Shown: piece by piece, positions 54,987-63,853 of the stretch
Layout: the number at the start of each line of letters is the position of its first letter
Position numbering within the stretch: position 1 is the stretch's first letter
From: an uncultured Pelagibacteraceae bacterium
Lineage (GTDB): Bacteria; Pseudomonadota; Alphaproteobacteria; Pelagibacterales; Pelagibacteraceae
Reading direction: 5' to 3'
Assembly: GCA_902599335.1 (NCBI GenBank)
Contig: CACKFA010000006.1
Span: 1 to 64,000, forward strand
Length of the DNA stretch: 64,000 bases
Made by a program: the position numbers and the translations under genes
The notes under the pieces: model-generated
Databases searched by the model: none
What the model was told of the DNA's origin: nothing
What the model saw: only the letters and a program-made list of their open reading frames with translations

Positions 54987-56293
54987 TTAATGTTTTGAAC
55001 CATTTGTTCTGGCATCCATAAAGCTATCTCTGGAAAGATAACAACAAGAATTACTGCAAGGATCATTAACATAAATAATGGGAATGCGCTCCTTGCAATA
55101 AATCCCATATCTTTATTAGCCATTCCTTGCAAAACAAATAAATTAAATCCTACGGGTGGTGTGATTTGAGCCATCTCAACTACAATAACTAAAAATATTC
55201 CAAACCAAATCATGTCAAAACCAGCCTGTCTAATCATTGGTTCGATGATTGCCATTGTTAATACTACTGCTGAAATTCCATCAAGAAACATTCCAAGAAT
55301 AATATAAAAAATCATTAATACAAAAATTAATACATAAGGTGATAGCTCCATATTTTGTATCCAGATAGCTAGATTTCTTGGAAGACCAGTAAATCCCATA
55401 GCTAGTGATAAGAATGTAGAGCCAGCTAAAATAAAAGCAATCATACAAGATGTTTTAGTTGCTCCTAATAATGATTGTTTAAATGTTTCAATGGTTAAGC
55501 TTTTTTGAAAGTAAGATAAAATTAAAGCCCCTACTACACCTAAAGAAGCAGCCTCAGTTGCTGTTGCAACTCCAGTGTATATTGATCCAATCACAGCTGA
55601 TATTAAAATAATTACTGGTAATAATTGTTTTGATTTTCTTATTTTTTCTATAAAGGAAAAACTTTCTACATATTTTGGCATACTTTTTTTATTTATTAAA
55701 GACCAAATCATCACGTAGGACATAAATATAAGTGCAATCATTATTCCTGGAATAATTCCAGCAATAAATAGCTTTGCTATAGACTCTTGAACAGTTACTC
55801 CATAAATTATTAATATTATTGAAGGGGGAATAAGAAGTCCTAAAGTTCCTGAGCCTGCTAGACTACCTAACAAAATTTTTTCTGGATATTTTCTTTTTCT
55901 TAGTTCTGGGATAGACATCTTACCTACTGTTGCAACGGTTGCAGCAGAAGAGCCAGAAATTGCTGCAAAAAGTGCACAACCAACAACATTTACATGAATT
56001 AATCCACCAGGTAATTTTTGCATCCATGGTGATAGTCCAGCAAATAAATTTTCAGATAACTTTGTCCTAAATAATATTTCACCCATCCAAACAAACAAGG
56101 GTAAAGCTGTTAATGTCCATGATGATGAGGTTCCCCATATTGTAGTTGCCATGGCATCGCCTACTGGTCTTGTAGTAAATAACATCATTCCAATTGTCGA
56201 AACTCCTATCATACTTATTGCTACCCAGACGCCAGATCCAAGAAAAAATAAAAGTACACTTATAAAAAATATTATGAGAAATATTTCAGTCAT
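54983..56293 (-). CDS. dctM: TRAP transporter large permease DctM
   Basis: 436 aa, about 12 membrane helices, with the DctM blocks LPLFVWMGEILFRT, HVNVVGCALFAAISGSSAATVATVGKM, LAGSGTLGLLIPPSIILIIYG and QITPPVGFNLFVLQG. It forms the channel of a sodium-driven TRAP transporter with the small subunit, whose gene it overlaps by eight bases. Substrate is an organic acid or related solute, not identifiable here. Confidence 0.93.
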   Translation of the reverse strand: MTEIFLIIFFISVLLFFLGSGVWVAISMIGVSTIGMMLFTTRPVGDAMATTIWGTSSSWTLTALPLFVWMGEILFRTKLSENLFAGLSPWMQKLPGGLIHVNVVGCALFAAISGSSAATVATVGKMSIPELRKRKYPEKILLGSLAGSGTLGLLIPPSIILIIYGVTVQESIAKLFIAGIIPGIMIALIFMSYVMIWSLINKKSMPKYVESFSFIEKIRKSKQLLPVIILISAVIGSIYTGVATATEAASLGVVGALILSYFQKSLTIETFKQSLLGATKTSCMIAFILAGSTFLSLAMGFTGLPRNLAIWIQNMELSPYVLIFVLMIFYIILGMFLDGISAVVLTMAIIEPMIRQAGFDMIWFGIFLVIVVEMAQITPPVGFNLFVLQGMANKDMGFIARSAFPLFMLMILAVILVVIFPEIALWMPEQMVQNIN

Positions 56294-56774
56294 TCTTACT
56301 TAAAATTGTTAAAATAAATTTATGTAAAACAGCTATAAAAAAAATTAATGATCCGATAGCAACACTAGTTTGAGGTATCCAAATTAAGATCTCATCTGCA
56401 CCTTCGCTTCTCTCTTGAAAGTCATAAGAGATTAATAACATTTTCCATAAGTAAAAAGACAAATAACCTGAAAAAATTGTTGCTACCATCAGACACCATA
56501 TTTCTAAAAATCTCTTATAAGATGAAGAGGCTTTTTCTAAAAAAAGAGTAATTCGAATATGTCCACCCTCAACAAAAGTAAAAGCTAAAGCATAAAAAGA
56601 GGCTGCAGCCATGCAGTAGCCTGAGTACTCAGCTAAACCCCTTATGTAAAAACCAAAAATCCTTGAGGAAATTCCAATTAAAATAAAAACCGCAACAAGT
56701 ATTAAGAAAAAAGCAGCTAAATATCCTGAAAATTTATAAAGTTTATTTAGATTATTGTTTATTGATTGAAACAT
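56286..56774 (-). CDS. dctQ: TRAP transporter small permease DctQ
   Basis: 162 aa with four membrane helices. Conserved landmarks are LAEYSGYCMAAASFYALAFTF and HIRITLFLE. It partners DctM. It is separated from dctP by a strong hairpin that could lower its expression relative to the binding protein. Confidence 0.88.
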   Translation of the reverse strand: MFQSINNNLNKLYKFSGYLAAFFLILVAVFILIGISSRIFGFYIRGLAEYSGYCMAAASFYALAFTFVEGGHIRITLFLEKASSSYKRFLEIWCLMVATIFSGYLSFYLWKMLLISYDFQERSEGADEILIWIPQTSVAIGSLIFFIAVLHKFILTILSKND

Positions 56775-56780
56775 TTAGTA

Positions 56781-56811
56781 AAAAGGCCAACTTACTACAA
56801 GTTGGCCTTTT
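56781..56811 (-). terminator. Hairpin between dctP and dctQ (intra-operon terminator/attenuator)
   Basis: AAAAGGCCAACTT and AAGTTGGCCTTTT pair perfectly over 13 bases around the loop ACTAC. On the minus strand the stem is followed by a short T run, so part of dctP transcription should stop here. Binding-protein genes in TRAP operons are often followed by such a hairpin, giving more DctP than permease. On the plus strand the T run is longer, but no plus-strand gene reads into it. Confidence 0.75.
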
Positions 56812-56823
56812 TTTTAAGACTAT

Positions 56824-57795
56824 TTATTTGTAAGCAGATAAAACTGCAGCACCTCTGTCTCCAGCTTTTGCTTTCCATTCTTCAGACATTGTTGCTCCAA
56901 CTTTTTCAAAATGTTTTTTCAAAGCTGAATTAACTTCGCCTACTTCCATTCCAGCATCTGCTAAAGCTTTCTTGTCTCCAGTATTACCTTGTTTAGATAA
57001 TTCCCAACCCTTTTCTTCAGCAATTGCTGCTTGGTTCATTACTAGATCTTGAGTTGCTTTATCAAGTTTATTCCAAGCTGCTTTATTAGCTATGATCATA
57101 TTTTTTGGAAACCATGCTGCTATATCATAAAAATATTTAACACCATTTTCCCAAATCTTGCTATTTTTTCCAGTTGTAGGAGAAGTAATCATACTTTCAA
57201 CGGCACCTGTAGAAAATGCTTGGCTAATTTCAGCTGCTTCAATTTTAGTTGGCGCCATTCCTGTTAACTCCGCAATTCTAATTGTTGCAGAGTTGTATGC
57301 TCTAAATTTTAATCCATTTAGATCACCAACTTTTTTAATTTGCTTTTTACTGTAAAGTCCTTGAGCAGGCCATGGTACTGCATAAAGAAATACCAATCCT
57401 TTTTCATCGAGACTCTTAACAATATATGGCTTTGAAGCTTCATATAATTTCATAGCATCATCATAAGTAGTTGCTAGGAAAGGTAATGAGTCAATTTCAT
57501 ATAAAGGATCTTCTTTTCCAAGAGCAGACATAAATCTTTCACCAATAGGTGCTTGACCTGTTCTTACAGCTCTGAAAATTTCACCACCTTTAAATAATGA
57601 ACCACCTGGGTGAGTAACAATTGTAAGTTTTCCACCACTTTTTTCAGTTACATTCTTTGCAAATTCTGTTGCATTAGCAGAATGAAAGTTTCCAGCACCA
57701 TAAGCTAGTGCCATATCCCATTTTTCAGCTAAAGAAACGTTTGCAAATAATAATACTGAAGTAATTATAGATATAAATAATTTGAATAATTTCAT
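56824..57795 (-). CDS. dctP: TRAP transporter solute-binding protein DctP
   Basis: 323 aa periplasmic binding protein with signal peptide (MKLFKLFISIITSVLLFANVSLA). Family landmarks: GGEIFRAVRTGQAPIGER, LKFRAYNSATIRI (the Arg normally binds a substrate carboxylate) and ISQAFSTGAVESMITSP. AAAAAGGAGGATAG upstream of the ATG is a near-perfect ribosome binding site, the strongest I noticed in the window, fitting high expression. Confidence 0.92.
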   Translation of the reverse strand: MKLFKLFISIITSVLLFANVSLAEKWDMALAYGAGNFHSANATEFAKNVTEKSGGKLTIVTHPGGSLFKGGEIFRAVRTGQAPIGERFMSALGKEDPLYEIDSLPFLATTYDDAMKLYEASKPYIVKSLDEKGLVFLYAVPWPAQGLYSKKQIKKVGDLNGLKFRAYNSATIRIAELTGMAPTKIEAAEISQAFSTGAVESMITSPTTGKNSKIWENGVKYFYDIAAWFPKNMIIANKAAWNKLDKATQDLVMNQAAIAEEKGWELSKQGNTGDKKALADAGMEVGEVNSALKKHFEKVGATMSEEWKAKAGDRGAAVLSAYK

Positions 57796-57906
57796 CTATC
57801 CTCCTTTTTAAAATTAACATTTAATTATCTCTTAGAGGTTAAATCAATAAAATTATCATTATGGTCTCATTGAAAAATTGTCAGATTATACTATTATAAT
57901 GTTATC

Positions 57907-58518
57907 TTGATTGAAGAGCTCATAATTTTAACCAATATAATTTTTATCACAATTATATTAACAGCAGATAATGCAGTAATAGTTGGGTCTATTGCTTCAA
58001 ATTTTGTTCCAAAAAATAGAAAACAAATAATTCTTTGGGGTGTAATTGGAGCCTTTGTTTTTAAAATTTTTTTTGCAATTTTTGCGACTTTTTTATTTGA
58101 ATTTTATTTCATTAAGATTTTAGGTGGTTTGTTATTAATTTGGATTGTAAATGATTTAAGGAAAGATTTACTAGACATCAAAAAAGTAAAACCCACTACT
58201 AAAAAAGGTAAAGAGCCTTCATTCATTAGTAGCATTGGAAAAGTTTTATTTGCAGATATCATGATTAGTTTTGATAATGTCATTGGTGTAGTTGCAGCAG
58301 CAAAAGGATATTTTGGATTTATGATATTTGGTCTTATGCTATCAGTTGTTTTGACTGGTGCTTTAGCTACATATATGGCTAATTATATTCAAAGACATAT
58401 TTGGATAGCTTATATCGGCTTAGTATTTATCTTAATCGTTGGTCTACAATTGGTAATTGGTGGATTGGTTGATCTTGAAATATTAAATATTAATGAAGAA
58501 TTTAAAAAATACTTTTAA
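57907..58518 (+). CDS. TerC family integral membrane protein
   Basis: 203 aa, about six helices. TerC landmarks are the early Asp pair motif LTADNAVIVG and the later FADIMISFDNVIGVVAA. Such proteins bind or export metal ions (Mn efflux in some bacteria). The start is TTG at 57907; no ATG lies nearby in frame. A TATAAT at 57895-57900 is so close that it is unlikely to be its promoter unless the message is leaderless. Confidence 0.85.
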   Translation: MIEELIILTNIIFITIILTADNAVIVGSIASNFVPKNRKQIILWGVIGAFVFKIFFAIFATFLFEFYFIKILGGLLLIWIVNDLRKDLLDIKKVKPTTKKGKEPSFISSIGKVLFADIMISFDNVIGVVAAAKGYFGFMIFGLMLSVVLTGALATYMANYIQRHIWIAYIGLVFILIVGLQLVIGGLVDLEILNINEEFKKYF

Positions 58519-59289
58519 TTAAAAAGAATTTTTTTTATTAGGAAATTTAATTTTTCTAACTTCTTTTGAATAATTTGAAACAGCTTTAGAAATCTCATTT
58601 CTAATATTGGCATATTTTTTTACAAATTTGTAATTCATTGGATTTAAGCCAATTAAATCATCAAAAACTAATATTTGACCATCACAATGTTTAGAAGCTC
58701 CAATACCAATAGTTGGTACTTTTAAATTTTGTGTGACAAGTTTTGCTAAAGAAGTTTCAACACATTCCAAAACAATTGAAAATACTCCAGCTTTTTCCAG
58801 TAATTGTGAGTCTCTTATAATTTTATCTCTCTCAAACTTTTTTTTGCCTTTAAATTTGAAAGTTTTATCTGACTGAGGAAGTAACCCCAAATGACCCATA
58901 ACTGGAATTTTATTTTTAACTAAAGTTTTGACTGTTCCATAAATTTTTTTTCCACCTTCTAATTTTACTCCATCACATTTAGTTTTTTTCATTATCTGTT
59001 TTGCATTTTTCAAAGCTTCTTTAGGATTTCGATAGGTGTTATGTGGCATATCAACAATCATTAAACTTTTTTTTATACCCATTCTGACACTTTTAGAATG
59101 TTCAATCATTGTATTCAAAGTTACTTCTTTAGTAGATTTATAATTATACAAAACAGATCCAAGAGAATCTCCAACAAGTATAATATCGCAATAATTATCT
59201 AAAATAGATGCAACATTTTTTGAATAGGCAGTTAGACTAACTATTTTTGACTTATTTTTTTTTGAAATAAATTTTTTAATTTTACTCAT
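58519..59289 (-). CDS. panB: 3-methyl-2-oxobutanoate hydroxymethyltransferase PanB
   Basis: Makes ketopantoate, an early step toward pantothenate and CoA, using methylene-THF. 256 aa with SLTAYSKNVASILDN, LVGDSLGSVLYN, VDMPHNTYRN, KLEGGKK and PVMGHLGLLPQS; metal ligands are the Asp in GDS and the Asp in VDMP. No panC is seen beside it. It overlaps the upstream small gene by eight bases and uses a C1 unit of the kind GcvT makes. Confidence 0.94.
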   Translation of the reverse strand: MSKIKKFISKKNKSKIVSLTAYSKNVASILDNYCDIILVGDSLGSVLYNYKSTKEVTLNTMIEHSKSVRMGIKKSLMIVDMPHNTYRNPKEALKNAKQIMKKTKCDGVKLEGGKKIYGTVKTLVKNKIPVMGHLGLLPQSDKTFKFKGKKKFERDKIIRDSQLLEKAGVFSIVLECVETSLAKLVTQNLKVPTIGIGASKHCDGQILVFDDLIGLNPMNYKFVKKYANIRNEISKAVSNYSKEVRKIKFPNKKNSF

Positions 59290-59683
59290 TTATAAATTCT
59301 TGGCTCTTATAAGCTTTCAAAAGCTTTTTAGATATAGATAGTTTCTTTGCAATAGGAGATTTTTCGTCAATAATTCTCCAGAAAGGAAGTTTTGGTTTTT
59401 TAGTTTTTTTTTTAATTTGTTCCTCTAATGATGCCTCTATAGCAATTCTTAAAAAAATCCCTGTAGATACTGGGCACGTTTTGTTAGCTTTGGCTTTTTT
59501 AGCTAAAGCTTCTCTCATTTCAATAACTGTTTTTTTTTTACCTTTAGGAATTTTATGAATATATTTTGCTATTGAACTTGGAGATGAAACTAACATCGTT
59601 TCACCTTTCTTAATATCTGCAAAATTGAAATTTAATTGTTTAATTTTTTCCTTGTATGGTTTGTTAAACTTAGCAATCCACAT
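59282..59683 (-). CDS. Small conserved protein, possibly alkyltransferase-like (ATL) fold
   Basis: 133 aa, basic. The pattern MLVSSPSSIAKYIHKIPKGKKKT, then TCPVSTGIFLRIAIEA and LPFWRIIDEKSP, resembles the C-terminal helix-turn-helix and active-site region of O6-alkylguanine methyltransferases, with PFWRII where the alkyl-acceptor motif PCHRV would be. Without the Cys it could not take an alkyl group but might bind damaged DNA, as ATL proteins do. This is fold-level inference; the family is otherwise uncharacterised to me. Likely in operon with panB and gloA. Confidence 0.6.
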   Translation of the reverse strand: MWIAKFNKPYKEKIKQLNFNFADIKKGETMLVSSPSSIAKYIHKIPKGKKKTVIEMREALAKKAKANKTCPVSTGIFLRIAIEASLEEQIKKKTKKPKLPFWRIIDEKSPIAKKLSISKKLLKAYKSQEFINE

Positions 59684-59693
59684 TAGAAAAATA

Positions 59694-60113
59694 TTACCAG
59701 ATACCAGTATTCTCCATTGAGGACCAAGGTTCTTGAGGATCTAAATATCCATCTTGAAGTAATTCTATTGAAATTTTATCCGGTGATCTAACAAAAGCCA
59801 TATGACCGTCTCGTGGCGGTCTATTGATAGTATAACCCATGTCCATAAGTTTTTGGCATGTTTCATAAACATTATCTACTCTATAAGCTAGATGACCAAA
59901 GTTTCTTGATCCCTCACCTAGATCATCACCATCCCAATTATATGTTAATTCAATCTCTGCATTTTTGTCATTTGGTGGGGCAAGAAAAATTAAAGTGTAT
60001 CTTCCTTTTTCACTATCTTTTCTTCTTGTTTCTTTAAGTCCAAGACCTTCACAAAAAAACCTTAGAGATGCATCAACATCACTAATTCTAATCATCGTAT
60101 GTAAATATTTCAT
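59694..60113 (-). CDS. gloA: Lactoylglutathione lyase (glyoxalase I)
   Basis: Converts the methylglyoxal-glutathione hemithioacetal to S-lactoylglutathione. 139 aa with metal ligands matching E. coli GloA: H5 (KYLHTMIRI), E55 (EIELTYNWD), H74 (NFGHLAYRV) and E117 (ISIELLQDG). The window also encodes both glutathione synthesis genes. It lies 21 bases after guaA on the same strand. Confidence 0.9.
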   Translation of the reverse strand: MKYLHTMIRISDVDASLRFFCEGLGLKETRRKDSEKGRYTLIFLAPPNDKNAEIELTYNWDGDDLGEGSRNFGHLAYRVDNVYETCQKLMDMGYTINRPPRDGHMAFVRSPDKISIELLQDGYLDPQEPWSSMENTGIW

Positions 60114-60134
60114 ATCAATATTTATAGTTAAAAA

Positions 60135-61697
60135 TTACTCTAATTCAATAGTACTTGGTGGCTTTGATGTAACATCATATACAACTCTATTAATACCTCT
60201 AATAGTATTCACTATTTTATTTGATATAGTTTGCATAAAAGACTTTTTAAATTCATAATAGTCAGCTGTCATCCCATCTTCAGATGTAATTGCTCTTAAT
60301 AAACATAAGTATTCATAAGTACGATTATCTCCCATAACACCCACTGTTTTTACTGGAAGTAATGCTGCATAAGCTTGCCAAATCTTATGATAAAGACCGT
60401 GATCTTTTAAAGCTTGAATAAAGTAATAATCAGCCTCTTTTAGAATTTTAATTTTTTCATTTGTTATTATGCCTGGCATTCGAATTGCTAAACCTGGTCC
60501 AGGAAAAGGATGTCTTGAAATAATTTCTTTACTTAAATTTAACTCTAATCCTAATTTTCTTACTTCGTCCTTAAATAAGAATTTTAGTGGTTCTACTAAT
60601 TTTAAATTCATTTTTTTGGGTAAGCCACCTACATTATGATGTGATTTAATTTTAGAAGTTTGACTTCCAGTAACAGATTTGCTCTCAATTAAATCTGGAT
60701 AAAGAGTACCTTGGGCTAAAAACTTAACATTTTTAATTTTCTTAGCATAACGCTCAAATATTTTGATAAATAAATTACCGATTATTTTTCTTTTTTTTTC
60801 TGGATCAGAAACATTTCTTAATTTTTTTAAGAATTCTTTTTCAGCATTTACATAAATTAAATTCATTTTTAAACGCTTCTTAAAGGTTTGGACTACCTGT
60901 ACTTCCTCATTTTTTCTTAAAAGGCCTGTGTTTACAAAAATACAATAAAGTTTTTTACCAATAGCCTTATTAAGTAATTGAGCAACTACGCTACTATCCA
61001 CGCCTCCTGATAATGCACAAATAACTTTGTTATTTCCAACTTGTTTTCTAACATCTTTGATAAGCTGATTTTTTTGATCCTTAGAAGACCAATTCCTTTT
61101 AATTTTACAAATTAAAAAAATAAAATTACTTATTAACTTTTTTCCGTTCTCTGTATGAGTTACTTCTGGATGGAATTGTACCCCATAATATTTTTTAATT
61201 TTATTTTCAACGATTGCAAATTTTGAATTAGTACTCGATGCAACAACTTTAAAATTCTTAGGAAGTTTTGAAACTTGATCAGCATGGCTCATCCAAACTT
61301 GTTTGGATTTTTTATTTCCAAAAAAATTAGTTGTTAAAAGACTATTATTTTTTTTATAAACATTAGCTAGACCAAATTCTCTATGTTTTGACTGTTTTAC
61401 CTTTCCACCATTAAGTTTTGATAAAATTTGATGCCCAAAACATATTCCAAGAACTGGTACCTCAAGTTGTAAAATTTTTTTATCAAATGAATATTTATTT
61501 ATTTGATAAACATTTAATGGACCACCAGATAATACTATTCCTTTAATACTTTGATTTATATCTTTTAGTTTTATTTTCTTGTGACTAACTATTTCTGAAA
61601 AAACACCTAATTCTCTTACTCTTCTTGCAATTAATTGGGTAAATTGAGAACCAAAATCTATTATTAAGATTTTATTCAAATTTTGATCAAGACTCAT
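60135..61697 (-). CDS. guaA: GMP synthase (glutamine-hydrolysing)
   Basis: Aminates XMP to GMP. 520 aa: class I glutamine amidotransferase domain ([10 protein letters not shown] with nucleophile Cys; [11 protein letters not shown] with His/Glu), PP-loop ATPase ([11 protein letters not shown]) and the C-terminal dimer domain ([11 protein letters not shown], ending [10 protein letters not shown]). Overlaps the TPR gene by one base. Confidence 0.97.
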   Translation of the reverse strand: MSLDQNLNKILIIDFGSQFTQLIARRVRELGVFSEIVSHKKIKLKDINQSIKGIVLSGGPLNVYQINKYSFDKKILQLEVPVLGICFGHQILSKLNGGKVKQSKHREFGLANVYKKNNSLLTTNFFGNKKSKQVWMSHADQVSKLPKNFKVVASSTNSKFAIVENKIKKYYGVQFHPEVTHTENGKKLISNFIFLICKIKRNWSSKDQKNQLIKDVRKQVGNNKVICALSGGVDSSVVAQLLNKAIGKKLYCIFVNTGLLRKNEEVQVVQTFKKRLKMNLIYVNAEKEFLKKLRNVSDPEKKRKIIGNLFIKIFERYAKKIKNVKFLAQGTLYPDLIESKSVTGSQTSKIKSHHNVGGLPKKMNLKLVEPLKFLFKDEVRKLGLELNLSKEIISRHPFPGPGLAIRMPGIITNEKIKILKEADYYFIQALKDHGLYHKIWQAYAALLPVKTVGVMGDNRTYEYLCLLRAITSEDGMTADYYEFKKSFMQTISNKIVNTIRGINRVVYDVTSKPPSTIELE

Positions 61698-62128
61698 TAT
61701 TTTTCTGGTTCTATATTTTTTAATGACTCTTGAATATCTTTATTTTCATCGCACAAATTTTTACAAACTTTCATAAAACTCTCTGAAAGATCTTTGACTT
61801 TTTCGTAATTAGATTTTTCTAAAGCTATTTTCATTAACATTAATAAAGCTTCTTCGTTGTCAGGCTCAATTAAAAGTGTTGTTTCTAAATTGTATTCTTC
61901 TTTTCTTTGATTTTCTTCTTGGTTATAAATTTTTGCTAAATATAAATATGAGTTTGCATCTTTTGGATTAAAAACAATATTTCTCTCAAATAAAAAACGT
62001 GCATCTTCATATTTTTCTTTTTTAAACAATTCTAAAGCTTCATTAAAAAAATTTTCTTTACTAAAAGACACGCTGTTAAAGAAAGTTATTAAAAGTATTA
62101 ATCCAATTAATTTGAAAAATTTGCTCAT
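61697..62128 (-). CDS. Exported TPR-repeat protein between guaB and guaA
   Basis: 143 aa with a signal peptide ([18 protein letters not shown]) and two to three TPR units ([41 protein letters not shown]). It overlaps guaB and guaA by one base on either side, so it is translated with the two GMP-synthesis genes although an exported TPR protein has no obvious part in that pathway. Function unknown. Confidence 0.75.
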   Translation of the reverse strand: MSKFFKLIGLILLITFFNSVSFSKENFFNEALELFKKEKYEDARFLFERNIVFNPKDANSYLYLAKIYNQEENQRKEEYNLETTLLIEPDNEEALLMLMKIALEKSNYEKVKDLSESFMKVCKNLCDENKDIQESLKNIEPEK

Positions 62129-63204
62129 TAATATTTACTATCTTTTTTTACCACATCTACATTATGAACCATACTTTCGTAAAATCCAGCTTTTGTAATT
62201 TTCACAAATTGTGGTTTATTTCTTAATTTAATGATTGTTTTTGACCCAAGATAACCCATGGAAGATTTCAATCCACCAATTAATTTATAAATAATACTCC
62301 CAACATCTCCTTTATATTTTACAAAACCTTCAACACCTTCAGGCACATATTTTGAGGAGTCTTTTTGTTTTTTTTGAAAGTATCTATCTGCTGATCCTTT
62401 GTTCATGGCTCCAACAGACCCCATGCCTCTAAAACTTTTAAAAAGCTGTCCATTTTTTTTAATTAATTTACCTGGGGTTTCGTTTGTACCCGCAAATAAT
62501 GAACCAATCATTACAGCATCTGCTCCTGCAGCAAAGGCTTTTGCTAAATCACCAGAATATTTTATTCCCCCATCTGAAATTATTTTAACATTTTTATTCT
62601 TTAAACCACTTCTTACAGCTAAAATTGCGCTTAATTGTGGAACTCCTATTCCAGCAACTAATCTTGTTGTGCAAATAGAACCTGGCCCAATACCGATTTT
62701 AATTATATCTACTCCTAATTTTATTAAGAATTTTGCAGCTTCAGGTGTAGCAATATTTCCTGCACACAAAGCAATTCTGTTAGTTTTTATTTTTTTAATA
62801 TATTTGATTATTTCGGCAACTTTCTTTGTATGACCATGTGCTGTGTCTACTACGATTAAATCTACGCCTTCTTTAATTATTTCTTTAGCTCTAATAAATT
62901 CATTAGGTGCTGCACCTACTGCTGCTCCAACAATTAATTTTTGTTTTTTTACTTTTTTTATCTCTGATAATTGTTTTTTTATATCAAGGTTTCTGTGAAT
63001 TACTCCAATACCTCCTGCTTTTGCTATAGCTATTGCCATTCTGCTCTCTGTGACTGTATCCATTGCAGATGATAAAAGTGGAATTTTAAGTTTCAAATGC
63101 TTTGTTAAAAATACACTAGTGTCTGCATCAGAAGGTAATATTTCAGAATACTTTGGAGCTAATGTAACATCATCAAAGGTAAGTGCTTCTTTTATGGGAA
63201 CCAT
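62128..63204 (-). CDS. guaB: IMP dehydrogenase lacking CBS domains
   Basis: Oxidises IMP to XMP, the rate-setting step to guanine nucleotides. 358 aa against about 490 in most bacteria: after GGIGVIHRNLDIKKQLSEIK the sequence goes directly to IVGAAVGA, so the paired CBS regulatory domains are missing. The catalytic parts are intact: DDVTLAPKYS, C178 in GPGSICTTR, DGGIKYSGD, and the mobile flap with RYFQKK and YVPEGVEG, which separates it from GMP reductase. Streamlined genomes can lose the CBS module. Confidence 0.94.
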   Translation of the reverse strand: MVPIKEALTFDDVTLAPKYSEILPSDADTSVFLTKHLKLKIPLLSSAMDTVTESRMAIAIAKAGGIGVIHRNLDIKKQLSEIKKVKKQKLIVGAAVGAAPNEFIRAKEIIKEGVDLIVVDTAHGHTKKVAEIIKYIKKIKTNRIALCAGNIATPEAAKFLIKLGVDIIKIGIGPGSICTTRLVAGIGVPQLSAILAVRSGLKNKNVKIISDGGIKYSGDLAKAFAAGADAVMIGSLFAGTNETPGKLIKKNGQLFKSFRGMGSVGAMNKGSADRYFQKKQKDSSKYVPEGVEGFVKYKGDVGSIIYKLIGGLKSSMGYLGSKTIIKLRNKPQFVKITKAGFYESMVHNVDVVKKDSKY

Positions 63205-63241
63205 AATCTTTTATATACGATTCCTTTTAAATTAAAAGTCT

Positions 63242-63853
63242 CTATCGGATTTTTCTACAAATTATAAAACTTTCTTTTGAATCTTTTCTGCTAGATTTTG
63301 GTTTAAAAACCTTAACTTCTTTAAAATATTTTTTTCCCTCTGCGACGATTTCGTTAAATGTTCCTCCCATAAAAATTTTTGAAATAAAATATCCATTTTC
63401 TTTCATTAAATCTTTTGCAAAAAACATTGCCTCTTTGCATAGTTCTCCAGTTTGAATTGAGTCAATATTTTTTATACCAGTTGTATCCACGGCCATATCA
63501 GACATTACGACGTCAACTTTACCGTTTATATGTATTTTAATTTCTTCTTGAGTTTTTTCTTCAGTAAAATCTCCTTGGATTTGAACACTATTACCTATGG
63601 GTTCCATTTTTTTTAAATCCACAGATATCAATTTGCCACTTTTCGCTGCTTTGAGAGCATATTGAGACCAACTTCCTGGTGCAGCCCCAATATCAATTAC
63701 TGATAATCCACCTTTAAAAATTTTAAATTTTTCATCAATTTCAATTAATTTGTAAGCTGATCTAGCTCTGTAACCATCTACCTTTGATTGTCGAACATAA
63801 ATGTCTCTTCTCTGTTTATTTACCCAGTTTTTTGAAATTTTATTTTTTTTCAA
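63242..63853 (-). CDS. rlmE: 23S rRNA (uridine2552-2'-O)-methyltransferase RlmE
   Basis: FtsJ/RrmJ family enzyme modifying U2552 in the A-loop of 23S rRNA. 203 aa with YRARSAYKLIEID, SAM motif IDIGAAPGSWSQYAL, Asp in VMSDMAVDTTG and the Lys/Glu catalytic residues (ISKIFMGG, SSRKDSKESF). The start is TTG at 63853, directly after the stop of the preceding gene. Confidence 0.94.
   Translation of the reverse strand: MKKNKISKNWVNKQRRDIYVRQSKVDGYRARSAYKLIEIDEKFKIFKGGLSVIDIGAAPGSWSQYALKAAKSGKLISVDLKKMEPIGNSVQIQGDFTEEKTQEEIKIHINGKVDVVMSDMAVDTTGIKNIDSIQTGELCKEAMFFAKDLMKENGYFISKIFMGGTFNEIVAEGKKYFKEVKVFKPKSSRKDSKESFIICRKIR

Noticed and set aside
57870-57900. Promoter with TTGAAA and TATAAT for the TerC gene
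   Set aside because: The spacer is 19 bases and the start of transcription would fall at the start codon; AT-rich chance match is more likely.
62399-62833. 144-aa plus-strand ORF inside guaB
   Set aside because: Antisense shadow of a clear IMP dehydrogenase; its Pro/Phe/Ile composition is what antisense reading of this gene gives.
62128-63204. Calling the short guaB a GMP reductase
   Set aside because: The flap residues RYFQ and YVPEGVEG and the guaA linkage match IMP dehydrogenase; only the CBS insertion is missing.
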